The notes: a model not told the origin generated them from the letters alone. A stretch of DNA of 64,000 nt from JBATTK01 sp049670505 (GCA_049670505.1 JBATTK010000050.1:56386-120385); one strand, 5' to 3'. Counted from the first letter of the stretch, positions 35,523 through 44,652 are shown. Made by a program: numbers and translations.

Positions 35523-35733
35523 CCGTTGGTATTTAATTGTTCAGTTCAACAAGCTCCCTATACATTTAAAAGACCGGACCTGTCTGTCATAGGTAGGTGT
35601 ACTTATTTACATCCCAAGCGGCCTTTTTTTAAAGGTGTTCATGAATCCTCCGTTTCGCCCATAAACACTTTGGACGATTTCCGGAATGGCAAGACTCATT
35701 TCACAAGGCTAAAAGTAGTAAAATACAGGGCAC

Positions 35734-35762
35734 AAAAAAAGCGGCGGAAAATCCGCCGCTTT
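35734..35762 (-). terminator. Terminator after the first outer-membrane barrel gene
   Basis: AAAGCGGCGGA (35738-35748) pairs with TCCGCCGCTTT (35752-35762) around the loop AAA. On the minus strand the stem ends in a run of seven T residues (35734-35740). It lies about 30 nt past the stop of the gene at 35793. Confidence 0.9.
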
Positions 35763-35792
35763 TAAGCTCCAAGCTAATATAAGTTAAGCATT

Positions 35793-36257
35793 TTAATTGA
35801 AAGCATATCTGAATCCTAGACCAAATCTAGCGGGTTCAAAGGTGTCGCCATTATCCCCAAAAAAGATCCAAGGTCTCCAGTCGAACGAAAATGCCAAAGG
35901 CACATTATTTATTTTGAAATCCAATCCTACTACAGGTCGCAGCAAGAACTCGGTATCGTTATCAAAAAATGCCAACGATGGTCCAGCTCCCGCAAACCAC
36001 GTAAGACCTCCCGCATTTGGGAATTGGCCATGGTATTCGTACAAGAACGTTAGGAAGGTAACATTATCGCCAAACGCAACTTCTGCCATACCTGCATGTT
36101 CCGTTGTGAAAAAATGTTTTACCGAAGGCCCCACAAGGGTTTGACCATCACCAAAATCGATACCTAGACCTAAGGCCGTAGTGTAATTAGATTGCGCATT
36201 GGACTCAAATATTCCAAATGCGATAACAATAAGTACTACTGACAAAAGCTTCTTCAT
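35793..36257 (-). CDS. Predicted outer-membrane beta-barrel protein
   Basis: A 154-residue protein with signal peptide MKKLLSVVLIVIAFGIFESNAQ. The mature part alternates short amphipathic strands and turns (TTALGLGIDFGDGQTLVG, FLYEYHGQFPNAGGLTWF) and ends in FGLGFRYAFN, an aromatic C-terminal strand typical of outer-membrane barrels. At this size it would be a small barrel of about eight strands. No named family. It is the last of three similar leftward genes, each with its own gap and terminator, so probably separately transcribed. Confidence 0.7.
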   Translation of the reverse strand: MKKLLSVVLIVIAFGIFESNAQSNYTTALGLGIDFGDGQTLVGPSVKHFFTTEHAGMAEVAFGDNVTFLTFLYEYHGQFPNAGGLTWFAGAGPSLAFFDNDTEFLLRPVVGLDFKINNVPLAFSFDWRPWIFFGDNGDTFEPARFGLGFRYAFN

Positions 36258-36288
36258 TTGTTTATGTTTAAAGTTAAATATGTCAGAA

Positions 36289-36296
36289 CAAATTTA
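36289..36296 (-). promoter_or_regulatory. Possible -7 element for the 35793 barrel gene
   Basis: The minus strand reads TAAATTTG, a fit to TAnnTTTG, 31 nt before the start codon. No well-placed TTG is seen upstream, so confidence is low. Confidence 0.3.
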
Positions 36297-36561
36297 CTTA
36301 GTTCTATGCGTATTTACGAAAAAAAAGCTCAAAAAGTTGTCCTGATAAAATGAAACGGCATAAACAAAGGGAAGAAACTACATTTAAAAATGGACTACCT
36401 TTTTATGGTTCAGATGAGCCCATAAAGGTTTGAAACAACTATCGGCAATGACAATAGGGATAGTATAACCGTAGTATAAAGTTTTCATTGATATCCTACC
36501 GTATCCCAAATACGGGAAAATTCAATCAAAGTATCTCTACACTTTGAGTTTTGTTAAAAAC

Positions 36562-36591
36562 AAAAAAGCGGAAGCTTATGGCTTCCGCTTT
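36562..36591 (-). terminator. Terminator after the second outer-membrane barrel gene
   Basis: AAAGCGGAAGC (36565-36575) pairs with GCTTCCGCTTT (36581-36591) around the loop TTATG. The minus-strand transcript would end in a T-run (36562-36567). It lies 55 nt past the stop codon at 36646. Confidence 0.88.
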
Positions 36592-36645
36592 ACTATTATT
36601 AATCAACTAAGATTCGGTTTTCGCAAAATAATCTCTAAGAATCCC

Positions 36646-37182
36646 CTAGAACCTGTATCCTAGCCCCACTTGAAATCCTTTGGTATTTAATTCAGTATTG
36701 AACTCATCGCCGTCCTCCAAGATATTTGAAACGCCAAAATTATATCTTACATCAAAGAACAATCCTGCTTCCAGCTCATAGGCGGCTCCAACATTAAGGG
36801 AAATGTTGGTGGATTTTAATCCCTCGGTGCCACTTTCGGCATCAACCAGAATACCTAACTGGGGACCGGCCTGGATATTGAACCCCTCTACCAAATAAAA
36901 CTTACCCATTAAAGGAATATTCACATAAGAAATATCCTCATCTTTTGACCCTTCAATGGAATACAACACTTCTGGTTGCACATGAAATTTTTCCGATACA
37001 GAAAAGTCTACGAGACCTCCAATGTAAAAACTGGTAGCCCCATCCGGAGATCCGCCACCAAGGTCAGTATCCACCTTAAGGTTTGAAAAATTAGCTCCGG
37101 CTTTAACACCAAGTTTGATATCCTGTGCGCTAGCTCCGAACCCAATCAAGGCCAAGGCCGCTATTACTACAACTTTTTTCAT
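36646..37182 (-). CDS. Porin-family outer-membrane beta-barrel protein
   Basis: A 178-residue protein from the ATG at 37182. The signal peptide MKKVVVIAALALIGFGASAQ is followed by DIKLGVKAGANFSNLKVD, the standard opening of PorT/OmpW-like barrel proteins of Bacteroidetes. Later strands include FHVQPEVLYSIEGSK, FYLVEGFNIQAGPQLGIL and the terminal FQVGLGYRF. The upstream frame to 37239 would add 19 residues before the signal and is not credible. A TATGTTTG -7-like site at 37212-37219 fits the chosen start. Confidence 0.85.
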   Translation of the reverse strand: MKKVVVIAALALIGFGASAQDIKLGVKAGANFSNLKVDTDLGGGSPDGATSFYIGGLVDFSVSEKFHVQPEVLYSIEGSKDEDISYVNIPLMGKFYLVEGFNIQAGPQLGILVDAESGTEGLKSTNISLNVGAAYELEAGLFFDVRYNFGVSNILEDGDEFNTELNTKGFQVGLGYRF

Positions 37183-37211
37183 AAAATTTGTGTTTGTTAT
37201 TTGTTTAGGGG

Positions 37212-37219
37212 CAAACATA
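37212..37219 (-). promoter_or_regulatory. Possible -7 element for the 36646 barrel gene
   Basis: The minus strand reads TATGTTTG (TAnnTTTG), 29 nt before the start at 37182. A TTG at the ideal distance is missing, so this is tentative. Confidence 0.3.
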
Positions 37220-37477
37220 TACGGAATACAAACTTCCACATAAAATAAGTTGCGAAAGACGGAATAACTGTGGTAAACTATTTCCTCAAGGGTATAAGCC
37301 CTTAAAAATTCGATTTTCTAAAAATCACTTGGCGTATTGCAAAACGGCTTAATGGTGAGGTAGCTTCAATCATTCATACGAAATTAATATCGGCAGAGTC
37401 GGCATAAGAATCAAACTGTAATCCAATAGGGAAACATGCTTATTCGTTATACTACATTTTTTTGATATTCAACTCGA

Positions 37478-37966
37478 TCAAAATTTGAATCCCGAACTTA
37501 GTGTAAGCATATTGGGCCTTGGTGCCCTATCGAATTTTTTGCTAAATCGTTGAATGGTAAAATCTCCCTGCGCCTGTAGAAAAAAGTTTTCCTTAACATC
37601 ATATCCTGCACCTAATACCCCACTTAAGCGTGTAGGTCGTATTTGTCCCGATGCCTCATTCTGATAGAAGTCGACTGCCGGACCGCCCAATAAATACCCC
37701 TTTTTAGTAACGTAATACTTCCCCAAAAGCGGAAAATGATACGTACCTCCCAACCCCACGCGTTCATAAATCCCTTGTAGTTGAACGCTAAATTGTTGGG
37801 ATAGACTGTATTCCTGTAACAGGTCAAAATGATATACTTTGGCACGGGATTCGCCAAAAAACCCTATATCTTCCGACGAAGTTGTAAAGGGTTCGTTTTC
37901 ATCGACTTGGGCAATACCTATGAAACCATGTAAAGATAAAATAAAACAGAAAACAAGGATACGCAT
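37478..37966 (-). CDS. Predicted small outer-membrane protein
   Basis: A 162-residue exported protein with signal peptide MRILVFCFILSLHGFIGIAQ. The mature part has alternating strands (AKVYHFDLLQEYSLSQQFSVQ, GLGGTYHFPLLGKYYVTKKG, VLGAGYDVKENFFLQAQGDF) and ends LTLSSGFKF, an aromatic-ended last strand suited to BAM-dependent insertion. It resembles the two neighbouring barrels in design but not closely in sequence. No family name can be given. Confidence 0.65.
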   Translation of the reverse strand: MRILVFCFILSLHGFIGIAQVDENEPFTTSSEDIGFFGESRAKVYHFDLLQEYSLSQQFSVQLQGIYERVGLGGTYHFPLLGKYYVTKKGYLLGGPAVDFYQNEASGQIRPTRLSGVLGAGYDVKENFFLQAQGDFTIQRFSKKFDRAPRPNMLTLSSGFKF

Positions 37967-38077
37967 AGGTTTGGGATTCAGGTGGATACTTCGTACTTAA
38001 AGTTAAGATTATTCAAGCAAATACCAGTGACCACCCATCATTTTTATGATAAATTTAACCCCCTTTCAAACCATACT

Positions 38078-38094
38078 AAGAGACTGTTTTGAAA
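38078..38094 (+). repeat. TTAAGAGACYGTTTTG-type motif upstream of xerD
   Basis: AAGAGACTGTTTTGAAA lies 66 nt upstream of the xerD start and matches copies at 23641 (plus) and 34313 (minus). All three are intergenic and oriented toward the following gene. Confidence 0.5.
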
Positions 38095-38159
38095 AACAAT
38101 ATCGTACAAAATCATAAAAAATAGCTTGTATGTTAAAAGCTTATGAATAATTTTAAACC

Positions 38160-39080
38160 ATGAATTGGGAACAGGCCTTACAGGATTACCGACATTACTT
38201 GAAAATAGAAAGAGGACTATCCCATAATTCCATTCAAAACTATCGTATGGACGTGGAGAAACTCTATACGTTCCTAGTGACACAAAAAATATCCGAAAGC
38301 CCAATTGAAATCAAAAAGGAAACCGTACAGCAATTCATTTATGAGGTAGCTAAAATTGTCAACCCAAGATCTCAGGCCAGGATTATATCCGGTTTAAAGA
38401 GTTTTTTTACATATTTGGTCTTTGAAGACTATAGATCGGATAATCCAATGGATCTTATAGAATCGCCCAAAGTGGGCCGTAAACTGCCAGATACGCTTTC
38501 GTTTCAGGAAATCAATGAACTTATACATGCCATTGACCTCTCCAAAAGGGAAGGCGAGCGGAATAGGGCCATGTTGGAAACCTTATATGGCTGTGGACTA
38601 CGGGTATCCGAACTGACCGATCTTAAGATATCGGATCTGTTTTTTGATGAGGATTTTATCAAGGTAACCGGAAAAGGGGACAAACAACGCTTTGTTCCTA
38701 TCAGTAACATCAACAAAAAGTACATTACGATTTATAAAAATCAGGTAAGGGTGCACCAAACCGTTCAGAAAGGGTTTGAGGATATTCTTTTTCTGAACAG
38801 AAGGGGAAAACAACTTACCAGGGCCATGGTTTTTACTATTGTGAAGCAACTTGCGGAAAAAATAGGCCTGAATAAAAATATAAGTCCCCATACCTTTAGG
38901 CATTCCTTTGCCACACACTTATTGGAGGGTGGTGCAGACCTGCGGGCCATTCAACAAATGTTGGGACATGAAAGTATTACTACAACGGAAGTTTATATGC
39001 ATGTAGACCGTACGTATCTGGCAGACGTATTGAACAAATTTCATCCAAGAAACGTGGATGAAATTGAGGAAGAAGAGTAA
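38160..39080 (+). CDS. xerD: Site-specific tyrosine recombinase XerD
   Basis: A 306-residue tyrosine recombinase which, with XerC, resolves chromosome dimers at dif during division. The N-terminal core-binding domain begins WEQALQDYRHYLKIERGLSHN; the catalytic domain has the active-site Arg in YGCGLRVSEL, the H-x-x-R in SPHTFRHSFATHLLEGGADL, the His in QQMLGHESITTTE and the nucleophile Tyr in EVYMHVDR. Length and lack of nearby phage genes support the housekeeping enzyme. It is well separated from the GH13 gene downstream (165 nt). Confidence 0.9.
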   Translation: MNWEQALQDYRHYLKIERGLSHNSIQNYRMDVEKLYTFLVTQKISESPIEIKKETVQQFIYEVAKIVNPRSQARIISGLKSFFTYLVFEDYRSDNPMDLIESPKVGRKLPDTLSFQEINELIHAIDLSKREGERNRAMLETLYGCGLRVSELTDLKISDLFFDEDFIKVTGKGDKQRFVPISNINKKYITIYKNQVRVHQTVQKGFEDILFLNRRGKQLTRAMVFTIVKQLAEKIGLNKNISPHTFRHSFATHLLEGGADLRAIQQMLGHESITTTEVYMHVDRTYLADVLNKFHPRNVDEIEEEE

Positions 39081-39245
39081 ATTGGGAATTTTGAACTACA
39101 CATTGCGATTTGGCCTACACCCAAGGGTAAACCTACCCATTAAAATTACAAATCCAACGCAAACGATATCGTCGAATTTTAGTAGTGTAGCCGTCATTTT
39201 TCTCAACAAGAAAACAATATATTTACACCTTAAACAACAACGTAC

Positions 39246-40946
39246 ATGAAGAAGATCACGAACCGTCAATGGTGGAAAGAAGGTATTGTCTATCAGATTT
39301 ATCCAAGAAGTTTTCAGGATACCACAGGAAACGGTGTAGGGGACATTTCCGGTATCATTAAACGACTGGACTATATTAAGAGCCTGGGTGTAGATATTAT
39401 CTGGTTATGCCCTATATATAAATCTCCCAACGATGATAATGGATATGATATCAGTGATTACAGGAATATCATGGAGGAGTTCGGCACCATGGAGGATTTT
39501 GATGCCTTATTGGCAGCGATGAAAAAGAGGGACTTAAAATTGGTCATGGACTTGGTGGTCAACCATAGTAGCGATGAGCACAAATGGTTTATGGAATCCA
39601 GGAAATCAAGGGACAACCCATACCGTGATTATTACCATTGGTGGCCAGCGGAAAAGGGAACACCCCCCGAACGCTGGAGTTTTTTTGATGTAGATAGCAA
39701 TGCTTGGAAATATGATAAAGTTACCGATGCCTATTATCTACATTACTTTTCGGTAAAGCAGCCCGATTTAAAATGGGAAAATCCCAAGGTACGGGAGGAA
39801 ATTTATGATATGATGAAGTTTTGGTTCGATAAGGGAATCGATGGTTTCCGCATGGACGTAATCCCCTTTATTTCCAAGGATACTACATTCCCGGAACTTC
39901 CTTCCGAATACGATGGGGATTTCATTCCTTTTTATGCGGATGGTCCAAAACTACATGAGTATCTCCATGAAATGAACCGTGAGGTATTGAGCAAGTACGA
40001 TATTATGACGGTTGGCGAAGGTATAGGGGTTACTTTGGATCAAGCTTTGGAATTCGTAGATGAGGATCGTAAAGAGCTCAATATGTTCTTTCATTTTGAT
40101 CTGTTATGGTTAGATCGGGATCCGGAAGAGGGGGTTAAGATGCGAAAGGAGCCATGGAAGCTTACGGAGTTTAAGGCAATCCATTCCAAATGGGACGCCG
40201 TTTTTGCCAAAAAAGGATGGGGAAGTATGTTTTTGAACAATCACGATTTCCCACGCAGTGTTAGCCGTTGGGGCAATGATGCTACCGCCTATTGGTACAA
40301 TTCGGCTACTATGCTACAAACCTTTTTGCTCTCCATGCGAGGTACGCCATACTTTTACTATGGTGAAGAAATTGGTATGACCAATATCCGATTCGACAAA
40401 ATTGAGGATTACAGGGATATCAATACCCTGAACCAATACGAAGCCTTATCCCAAAGCAGGGAGGAACTAGCCGCATTTATAGAAAATGAAAAAGATGCCA
40501 GTAGGGATAATGCAAGAACACCCATGCAATGGGATACGACGGAAAATGCAGGATTCACTACGGGAAAACCTTGGATAAAGGTAAACAAGAATTATACGGA
40601 AGGTATTAATGTAGACTCCCAACTCTATGATAAAACCTCGGTACTGAACTATTTTAGGCGTATGGTGCAGGTTCGGAAAAACAATTTGGTATTGGTCTAT
40701 GGGGCATATCAATTACTATTGGAGGATAATGAAGAAATATATGCCTATACCAGGACCTTAGGGGACGAACGCTGTTTGGTATTACTGAGTTTCGCTACAC
40801 AACGCGTGTCATTTTCGCTGGATGAAATAAAATTCGATGAAGCCATATTGATGATCTCAAATGATGAGGATCACGCACCTATGACCAAAAAAGACGCTAA
40901 TTTTGAACTCAAACCGTACCAAGCCGTAATTTATAGATTGTTGTAA
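39246..40946 (+). CDS. GH13 alpha-glucosidase (oligo-1,6-glucosidase type)
   Basis: A 566-residue cytoplasmic GH13 enzyme. It opens with QWWKEGIVYQIYPRSFQDT and has conserved region I DLVVNHSS, nucleophile Asp204 in GFRMDVIPF, acid/base Glu258 in TVGEGIG and the third acid Asp334 in LNNHDFPR. This pattern fits subfamily 31-like enzymes such as alpha-glucosidase or oligo-1,6-glucosidase, which release glucose from short alpha-glucosides. It is not a trehalose synthase: it lacks the longer TreS C-terminal part. No signal peptide. It could process the glucan or maltose fed into the glg pathway, but lies 16 kb from that operon. Confidence 0.88.
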   Translation: MKKITNRQWWKEGIVYQIYPRSFQDTTGNGVGDISGIIKRLDYIKSLGVDIIWLCPIYKSPNDDNGYDISDYRNIMEEFGTMEDFDALLAAMKKRDLKLVMDLVVNHSSDEHKWFMESRKSRDNPYRDYYHWWPAEKGTPPERWSFFDVDSNAWKYDKVTDAYYLHYFSVKQPDLKWENPKVREEIYDMMKFWFDKGIDGFRMDVIPFISKDTTFPELPSEYDGDFIPFYADGPKLHEYLHEMNREVLSKYDIMTVGEGIGVTLDQALEFVDEDRKELNMFFHFDLLWLDRDPEEGVKMRKEPWKLTEFKAIHSKWDAVFAKKGWGSMFLNNHDFPRSVSRWGNDATAYWYNSATMLQTFLLSMRGTPYFYYGEEIGMTNIRFDKIEDYRDINTLNQYEALSQSREELAAFIENEKDASRDNARTPMQWDTTENAGFTTGKPWIKVNKNYTEGINVDSQLYDKTSVLNYFRRMVQVRKNNLVLVYGAYQLLLEDNEEIYAYTRTLGDERCLVLLSFATQRVSFSLDEIKFDEAILMISNDEDHAPMTKKDANFELKPYQAVIYRLL

Positions 40947-40992
40947 GTTTGATTTTATGTATCTTTTTAGTGAAATTCTAAACCGACCTATT

Positions 40993-42420
40993 ATGAAAAA
41001 AATTTTCGTCTATGCGCTGCTTTCCGCAATCTCTTTTGTAAGTGTCCAAGGACAAAAAAAAGTGGAGGATATCCTGATGGACCTGGATAAAAAAAGTGAA
41101 ACCTATGGCAACATTGCCCAGAATATTTGGGAATTGGCGGAAATGGGCTATTTGGAGGAGAAAAGTTCCGAATTATTACAAAATACGTTGCGCGATGAGG
41201 GATTTACGATAAACAAAGGAGTAGCTGGCATCCCAACAGCTTTTGTGGCGGAGTATGGGACCGGCAGTCCTGTAATTGCTATTTTAGGAGAGTTCGATGC
41301 CCTACCTGGCCTATCGCAGCAAGCGGTACCGGAGAAGAAAACGGCCAATAAGGCCGCAGGACATGCTTGTGGGCACCATTTGTTCGGCACGGCATCTACG
41401 GCCGCTGCCATTGCCGTAAAGGATTGGATCAAAGCAAATAAGGGACAAGGTACTATACGTTTTTATGGATGTCCGGCAGAAGAAGGGGGCTCCGGTAAAG
41501 TATACATGGTACGGGAAGGCCTTTTTAACGATGTGGATATTGCACTTCACTGGCATCCCAGCTCACAAAATGCAGCTAGTGCCGGGGCAGCGCTTGCCAA
41601 TAAATCGGCAAAATTTCGTTTTCATGGAATTTCTGCGCATGCGGCGGGATCACCAGAAAAAGGTCGTTCTGCCCTGGATGGGGTAGAAGCTATGAACGCA
41701 ATGGTAAATATGATGCGGGAACATGTTCCGGAAAGGGCACGTATCCACTATGTGATTACCAGCGGAGGAAAAGCTCCCAATGTAGTGCCCGATTATGCAG
41801 AAGTCTATTATTATGCGCGCCATAACAAAAGGGATGTGGTCATCGATATTTTCGACCGAATCGTTAAAGCTGCGGAGGGAGCTGCACTGGGCACTGGCAC
41901 TACCATGGATTATGAGATGATCGGAGGTACCCATGAACTACTTCCCAATCTTACTTTGCAAAAAGTAATGCACGATAATCTCACCAAAGTCGGAGGAATT
42001 ACATATACGCCAGAAGAAAAGGAATTTGCGGACAAAATCGCTGTCAGTTTAGGATACGGGGAAGCAGATCAGCAGCGGGCAAAAAACGTTCAGCCCTATG
42101 AGACCGTGGCCAAGGCCTATGGCTCCACAGATGTGGGAGATGTTAGTTTTACCGTACCTACGGTCGGTATGGGAACCGCTACCTGGGTTCCGGGTACTCC
42201 GGCCCACAGTTGGCAGGCTGTTGCCGCCGGCGGAACGTCCATAGGAAAAAAAGGAATGATGGTAGCGGCAAAAACATTGACCCTAACAGCTATTGACCTC
42301 TTTAAAAACAAGGACCTCATTGTAAAGGCAAAAGAAGAATTTATGGAACGCCGTGGGGCCGATTTTGTATATATTCCACTTTTGGGGGATCGTACGCCGG
42401 CACTGGATTACAGGAAATAA
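40993..42420 (+). CDS. Exported M20 family amidohydrolase (AbgB-like)
   Basis: A 475-residue metal-dependent amidohydrolase with signal peptide MKKIFVYALLSAISFVSVQG. Metal-binding and catalytic marks are GEFDALPGLSQ, AGHACGHHLFG, FYGCPAEEGGSGK (catalytic Glu) and DIALHWHPSS, with the dimerisation domain in between (SAHAAGSPEKGRSALDGVEAM). This matches the AbgB/IAA-amino acid hydrolase group, which splits amide bonds of N-acyl or p-aminobenzoyl amino acids. The start at 40993 is chosen because it yields the signal peptide; 40957 adds 12 residues. It follows the GH13 gene by 46 nt. Confidence 0.9.
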   Translation: MKKIFVYALLSAISFVSVQGQKKVEDILMDLDKKSETYGNIAQNIWELAEMGYLEEKSSELLQNTLRDEGFTINKGVAGIPTAFVAEYGTGSPVIAILGEFDALPGLSQQAVPEKKTANKAAGHACGHHLFGTASTAAAIAVKDWIKANKGQGTIRFYGCPAEEGGSGKVYMVREGLFNDVDIALHWHPSSQNAASAGAALANKSAKFRFHGISAHAAGSPEKGRSALDGVEAMNAMVNMMREHVPERARIHYVITSGGKAPNVVPDYAEVYYYARHNKRDVVIDIFDRIVKAAEGAALGTGTTMDYEMIGGTHELLPNLTLQKVMHDNLTKVGGITYTPEEKEFADKIAVSLGYGEADQQRAKNVQPYETVAKAYGSTDVGDVSFTVPTVGMGTATWVPGTPAHSWQAVAAGGTSIGKKGMMVAAKTLTLTAIDLFKNKDLIVKAKEEFMERRGADFVYIPLLGDRTPALDYRK

Positions 42421-42662
42421 CGGCGTACAGGTACAAGGTATAACGAAGTAGCTATACATCTCTTTACCAAAAACACTCCTATAGTATTAGGAACCAACGT
42501 ATTAGCGGTTATATTCCAAAATCCATCGATATGCGGAGAATGAATCTTGGCAAGTGTATTCAACAAGGACGATCTTAGGTCACAAATCTTAAAATTTTAT
42601 CCATAGGCTGTAACAAAAAATGAAACTACCCTACTAATCCTGTAGAGACAACCAACCCAACA

Positions 42663-43157
42663 GTGAATAAAGAATTGGAACATCGTTTTGTGACGGAACT
42701 TGAGGACAACCAAAATATTGTTCACAAAGTCTGTAGCCTATATACGAACAACAGAGATTCGCATAACGATCTCTTTCAGGAAATAACCATACAATTATGG
42801 AAAGCCTACCCCAAGTTCAGGGGAGAGGCAAAATTCAGCACCTGGATGTACAGAGTAGCACTAAATACTGCCATTACCCTGTATAGGAAATCTAAAAAAA
42901 GTGTCCGTACCCAAGATTTCGATTCGGTAATCTACAGGATAAAATCAGACGAATATGACGAAACCGAGGAACAACAGCTCAAATTAATGTACAAGGCCGT
43001 AAAGCAGCTTGGCGATATTGAGAAAGCGTTAGTTTTTTTATACTTGGAGGACAAAGATTATAGTGAAATAGCGGATACTTTGGGTATTACGGAGGTAAAT
43101 GCCCGGGTAAAGATGAATCGGATAAAGAATAAATTAAGAACCATACTTAATCCTTAG
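42663..43157 (+). CDS. ECF-type RNA polymerase sigma factor (second)
   Basis: A 164-residue sigma-70 family ECF protein starting at GTG 42663. Region 2 includes DLFQEITIQLWKAYPKFRGEAKF and STWMYRVALNTAI; region 4 includes IEKALVFLYLEDKDYSEIADTLGI followed by the recognition helix NARVKMNRIKNKL. Its partner is the 4-TM protein starting 5 nt later, so the pair probably forms a membrane-linked sigma/anti-sigma unit. This differs in architecture from the sigma operon at 9813, where the partner has one membrane segment. Confidence 0.87.
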   Translation: MNKELEHRFVTELEDNQNIVHKVCSLYTNNRDSHNDLFQEITIQLWKAYPKFRGEAKFSTWMYRVALNTAITLYRKSKKSVRTQDFDSVIYRIKSDEYDETEEQQLKLMYKAVKQLGDIEKALVFLYLEDKDYSEIADTLGITEVNARVKMNRIKNKLRTILNP

Positions 43158-43162
43158 GAATT

Positions 43163-43807
43163 ATGATGGATGAATTGGAATTACTAAAAAAGGATTGGCA
43201 AAAAAAAGATGACCAACACCCTAAATTATCTTATGATCAGATATATAAGATGCTATGGAAGAAATCATCTTCCATAGTGAAATGGATTTTTTATATCAGC
43301 ATCATCGAATTTGTTTTCTGGGCGGCCATAAATATCGTATTCACCGATAAAGAATCTTTAAATACGATGAAAACGATGCATGTTTATGAAATAAATATGG
43401 TACTCACGGTAATCAACTACCTTATTCTATTGTTCTTTATCTATAAATTTTATATCAATTATAGAAAAATATCCTTTACGGATTCTTCCAGAAAGCTTAT
43501 GAAAACGATTTTGGATGTCAAACGCACAGTAACGCAATATGTATGGTTCAATATCGGCATTTTTACAATTTCCTTTCTCATTATCATTTACGGGGCCTTC
43601 AGTTATGGTGAAGAGGGCGAAAAAATTGCAAACGCCGCCTCCAATGCAGGGAATGAAACCATGTTTTGGGTGATGATCATTGGAATTTCGGTAGTCACCA
43701 TAACCATACTATTGCTGCTTATCTGGGGATTTTACAAATTACTGTACGGTATTCTCCTCAAAAGGCTCAGGGAGAACTACAAAGAATTGAGGAAATTGGA
43801 AGTTTAG
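43163..43807 (+). CDS. Four-TM membrane protein, putative sigma-factor regulator
   Basis: A 214-residue protein with an N-terminal cytoplasmic helix (MDELELLKKDWQKKDDQHPK) and four membrane segments (IVKWIFYISIIEFVFWAAI, MVLTVINYLILLFFIYKF, YVWFNIGIFTISFLIIIYG, FWVMIIGISVVTITILLLLI). The DELELLKKDW start is typical of a Bacteroidetes family that always follows a sigma factor gene; it is therefore probably the regulator, though it has no classical anti-sigma domain. Its stop overlaps that of the convergent plsC gene by 4 nt. Confidence 0.7.
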   Translation: MMDELELLKKDWQKKDDQHPKLSYDQIYKMLWKKSSSIVKWIFYISIIEFVFWAAINIVFTDKESLNTMKTMHVYEINMVLTVINYLILLFFIYKFYINYRKISFTDSSRKLMKTILDVKRTVTQYVWFNIGIFTISFLIIIYGAFSYGEEGEKIANAASNAGNETMFWVMIIGISVVTITILLLLIWGFYKLLYGILLKRLRENYKELRKLEV

Positions 43808-44616
43808 GTTTTTTTAGTTCTCCATTTACGCTGCTTGTTCTCCTCTTCATAAGCCAATAGCTCTTGCTGCGGAATAACTTTAAGAAAGGAAGGATGCTGC
43901 TCTATGGCGTATTCCAATTTTTCAATAATGGCATCTACCGATTCATTTTCATAATCTATCTCCAAAGGTTCCTTGATGACCATGGATTGTAAAATCCCTT
44001 TTTTCTTTACGTAAAGACCTTTCTTATCAAATGAACGCCGAAATCCATCGATTACTACGGGAACCACCACCGGATTATATTTTTTTATGATAAAGGCCGT
44101 ACCCTTGCGCAATGGTTTCCATGGTTTTGTAGTGCCTTGGGGAAAGGTAACCACCCATCCATCCATTAGTGCCTTACCAATATTGGATATATCGCTCATT
44201 TTAACCTGTCTGTTCACATCATGGCCATCGGCACGCCAAGTACGCTCAATACTAATAGAACCAACATAGGCCAATATCTTTGTCAAGAGGCTTTTTTTCA
44301 TGGTTTCCGCCGCAGCAACATAGTACATATTCAATTTAGGGTTCCATAGATAGCCTAGATTTTTAATACTATCGTCCCTGCCGCTAAGACTTGCATTAAA
44401 TACATGGAACATGGCCACCACATCCGCAAAATAGGTTTGGTGGTTGCTAACAAAAAGTACATTGGTATCCGGTAAGTCCCGTATTACTTCCGAACCCTCT
44501 ATTTCCAATTTATTAAATCCCTTATAGCGTTGGTGCGTCATAAGACCCAAGATACGGATCAGCCATTTTTTGAGAAATAAGATATGTCCAAAAGGATTTT
44601 TTTTAAATATGCCCAT
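43804..44616 (-). CDS. 1-acyl-sn-glycerol-3-phosphate acyltransferase family (PlsC)
   Basis: A 270-residue PlsC-like acyltransferase that would add an acyl chain to lysophosphatidic acid or a related lipid at the inner face of the membrane. Motif I is VSNHQTYFAD, with five rather than four residues between the catalytic His and Asp; motif III is FPQGTTKPWKPLRKG in place of the common EGTR. IERTWRADG and VVPVVIDGFRRSF are further family segments. The unusual motif I spacing appears to be standard for a Bacteroidetes subgroup, so I expect it to be active, but the acceptor may differ. Confidence 0.82.
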   Translation of the reverse strand: MGIFKKNPFGHILFLKKWLIRILGLMTHQRYKGFNKLEIEGSEVIRDLPDTNVLFVSNHQTYFADVVAMFHVFNASLSGRDDSIKNLGYLWNPKLNMYYVAAAETMKKSLLTKILAYVGSISIERTWRADGHDVNRQVKMSDISNIGKALMDGWVVTFPQGTTKPWKPLRKGTAFIIKKYNPVVVPVVIDGFRRSFDKKGLYVKKKGILQSMVIKEPLEIDYENESVDAIIEKLEYAIEQHPSFLKVIPQQELLAYEEENKQRKWRTKKT

Positions 44617-44652
44617 AGTTCTAGCCAGTATGCTAAAATACGAAAATGAGGG

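Larger units (their letters stand above)
36258..36645. other. Gap between two outer-membrane barrel genes
   Basis: These 388 nt hold the terminator of the gene at 36646 (36562-36591) and the probable promoter of the gene at 35793. I see no gene or repeat in the rest. Confidence 0.6.

Noticed and set aside
35526..35765. 79-codon plus-strand frame between aroQ and the barrel gene
   Set aside because: It runs into the terminator hairpin at 35738-35762 and has a low-complexity basic end with no family features.
38160..39080. Tyrosine recombinase as a prophage or integrative-element integrase
   Set aside because: Sequence and length match housekeeping XerD, and there are no phage, mobilisation or attachment-site features around it.
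39246..40946. GH13 gene as trehalose synthase completing the GlgE pathway
   Set aside because: Motifs and length fit alpha-glucosidase/oligo-1,6-glucosidase. The TreS C-terminal region is missing, and the gene is 16 kb from the glg operon.
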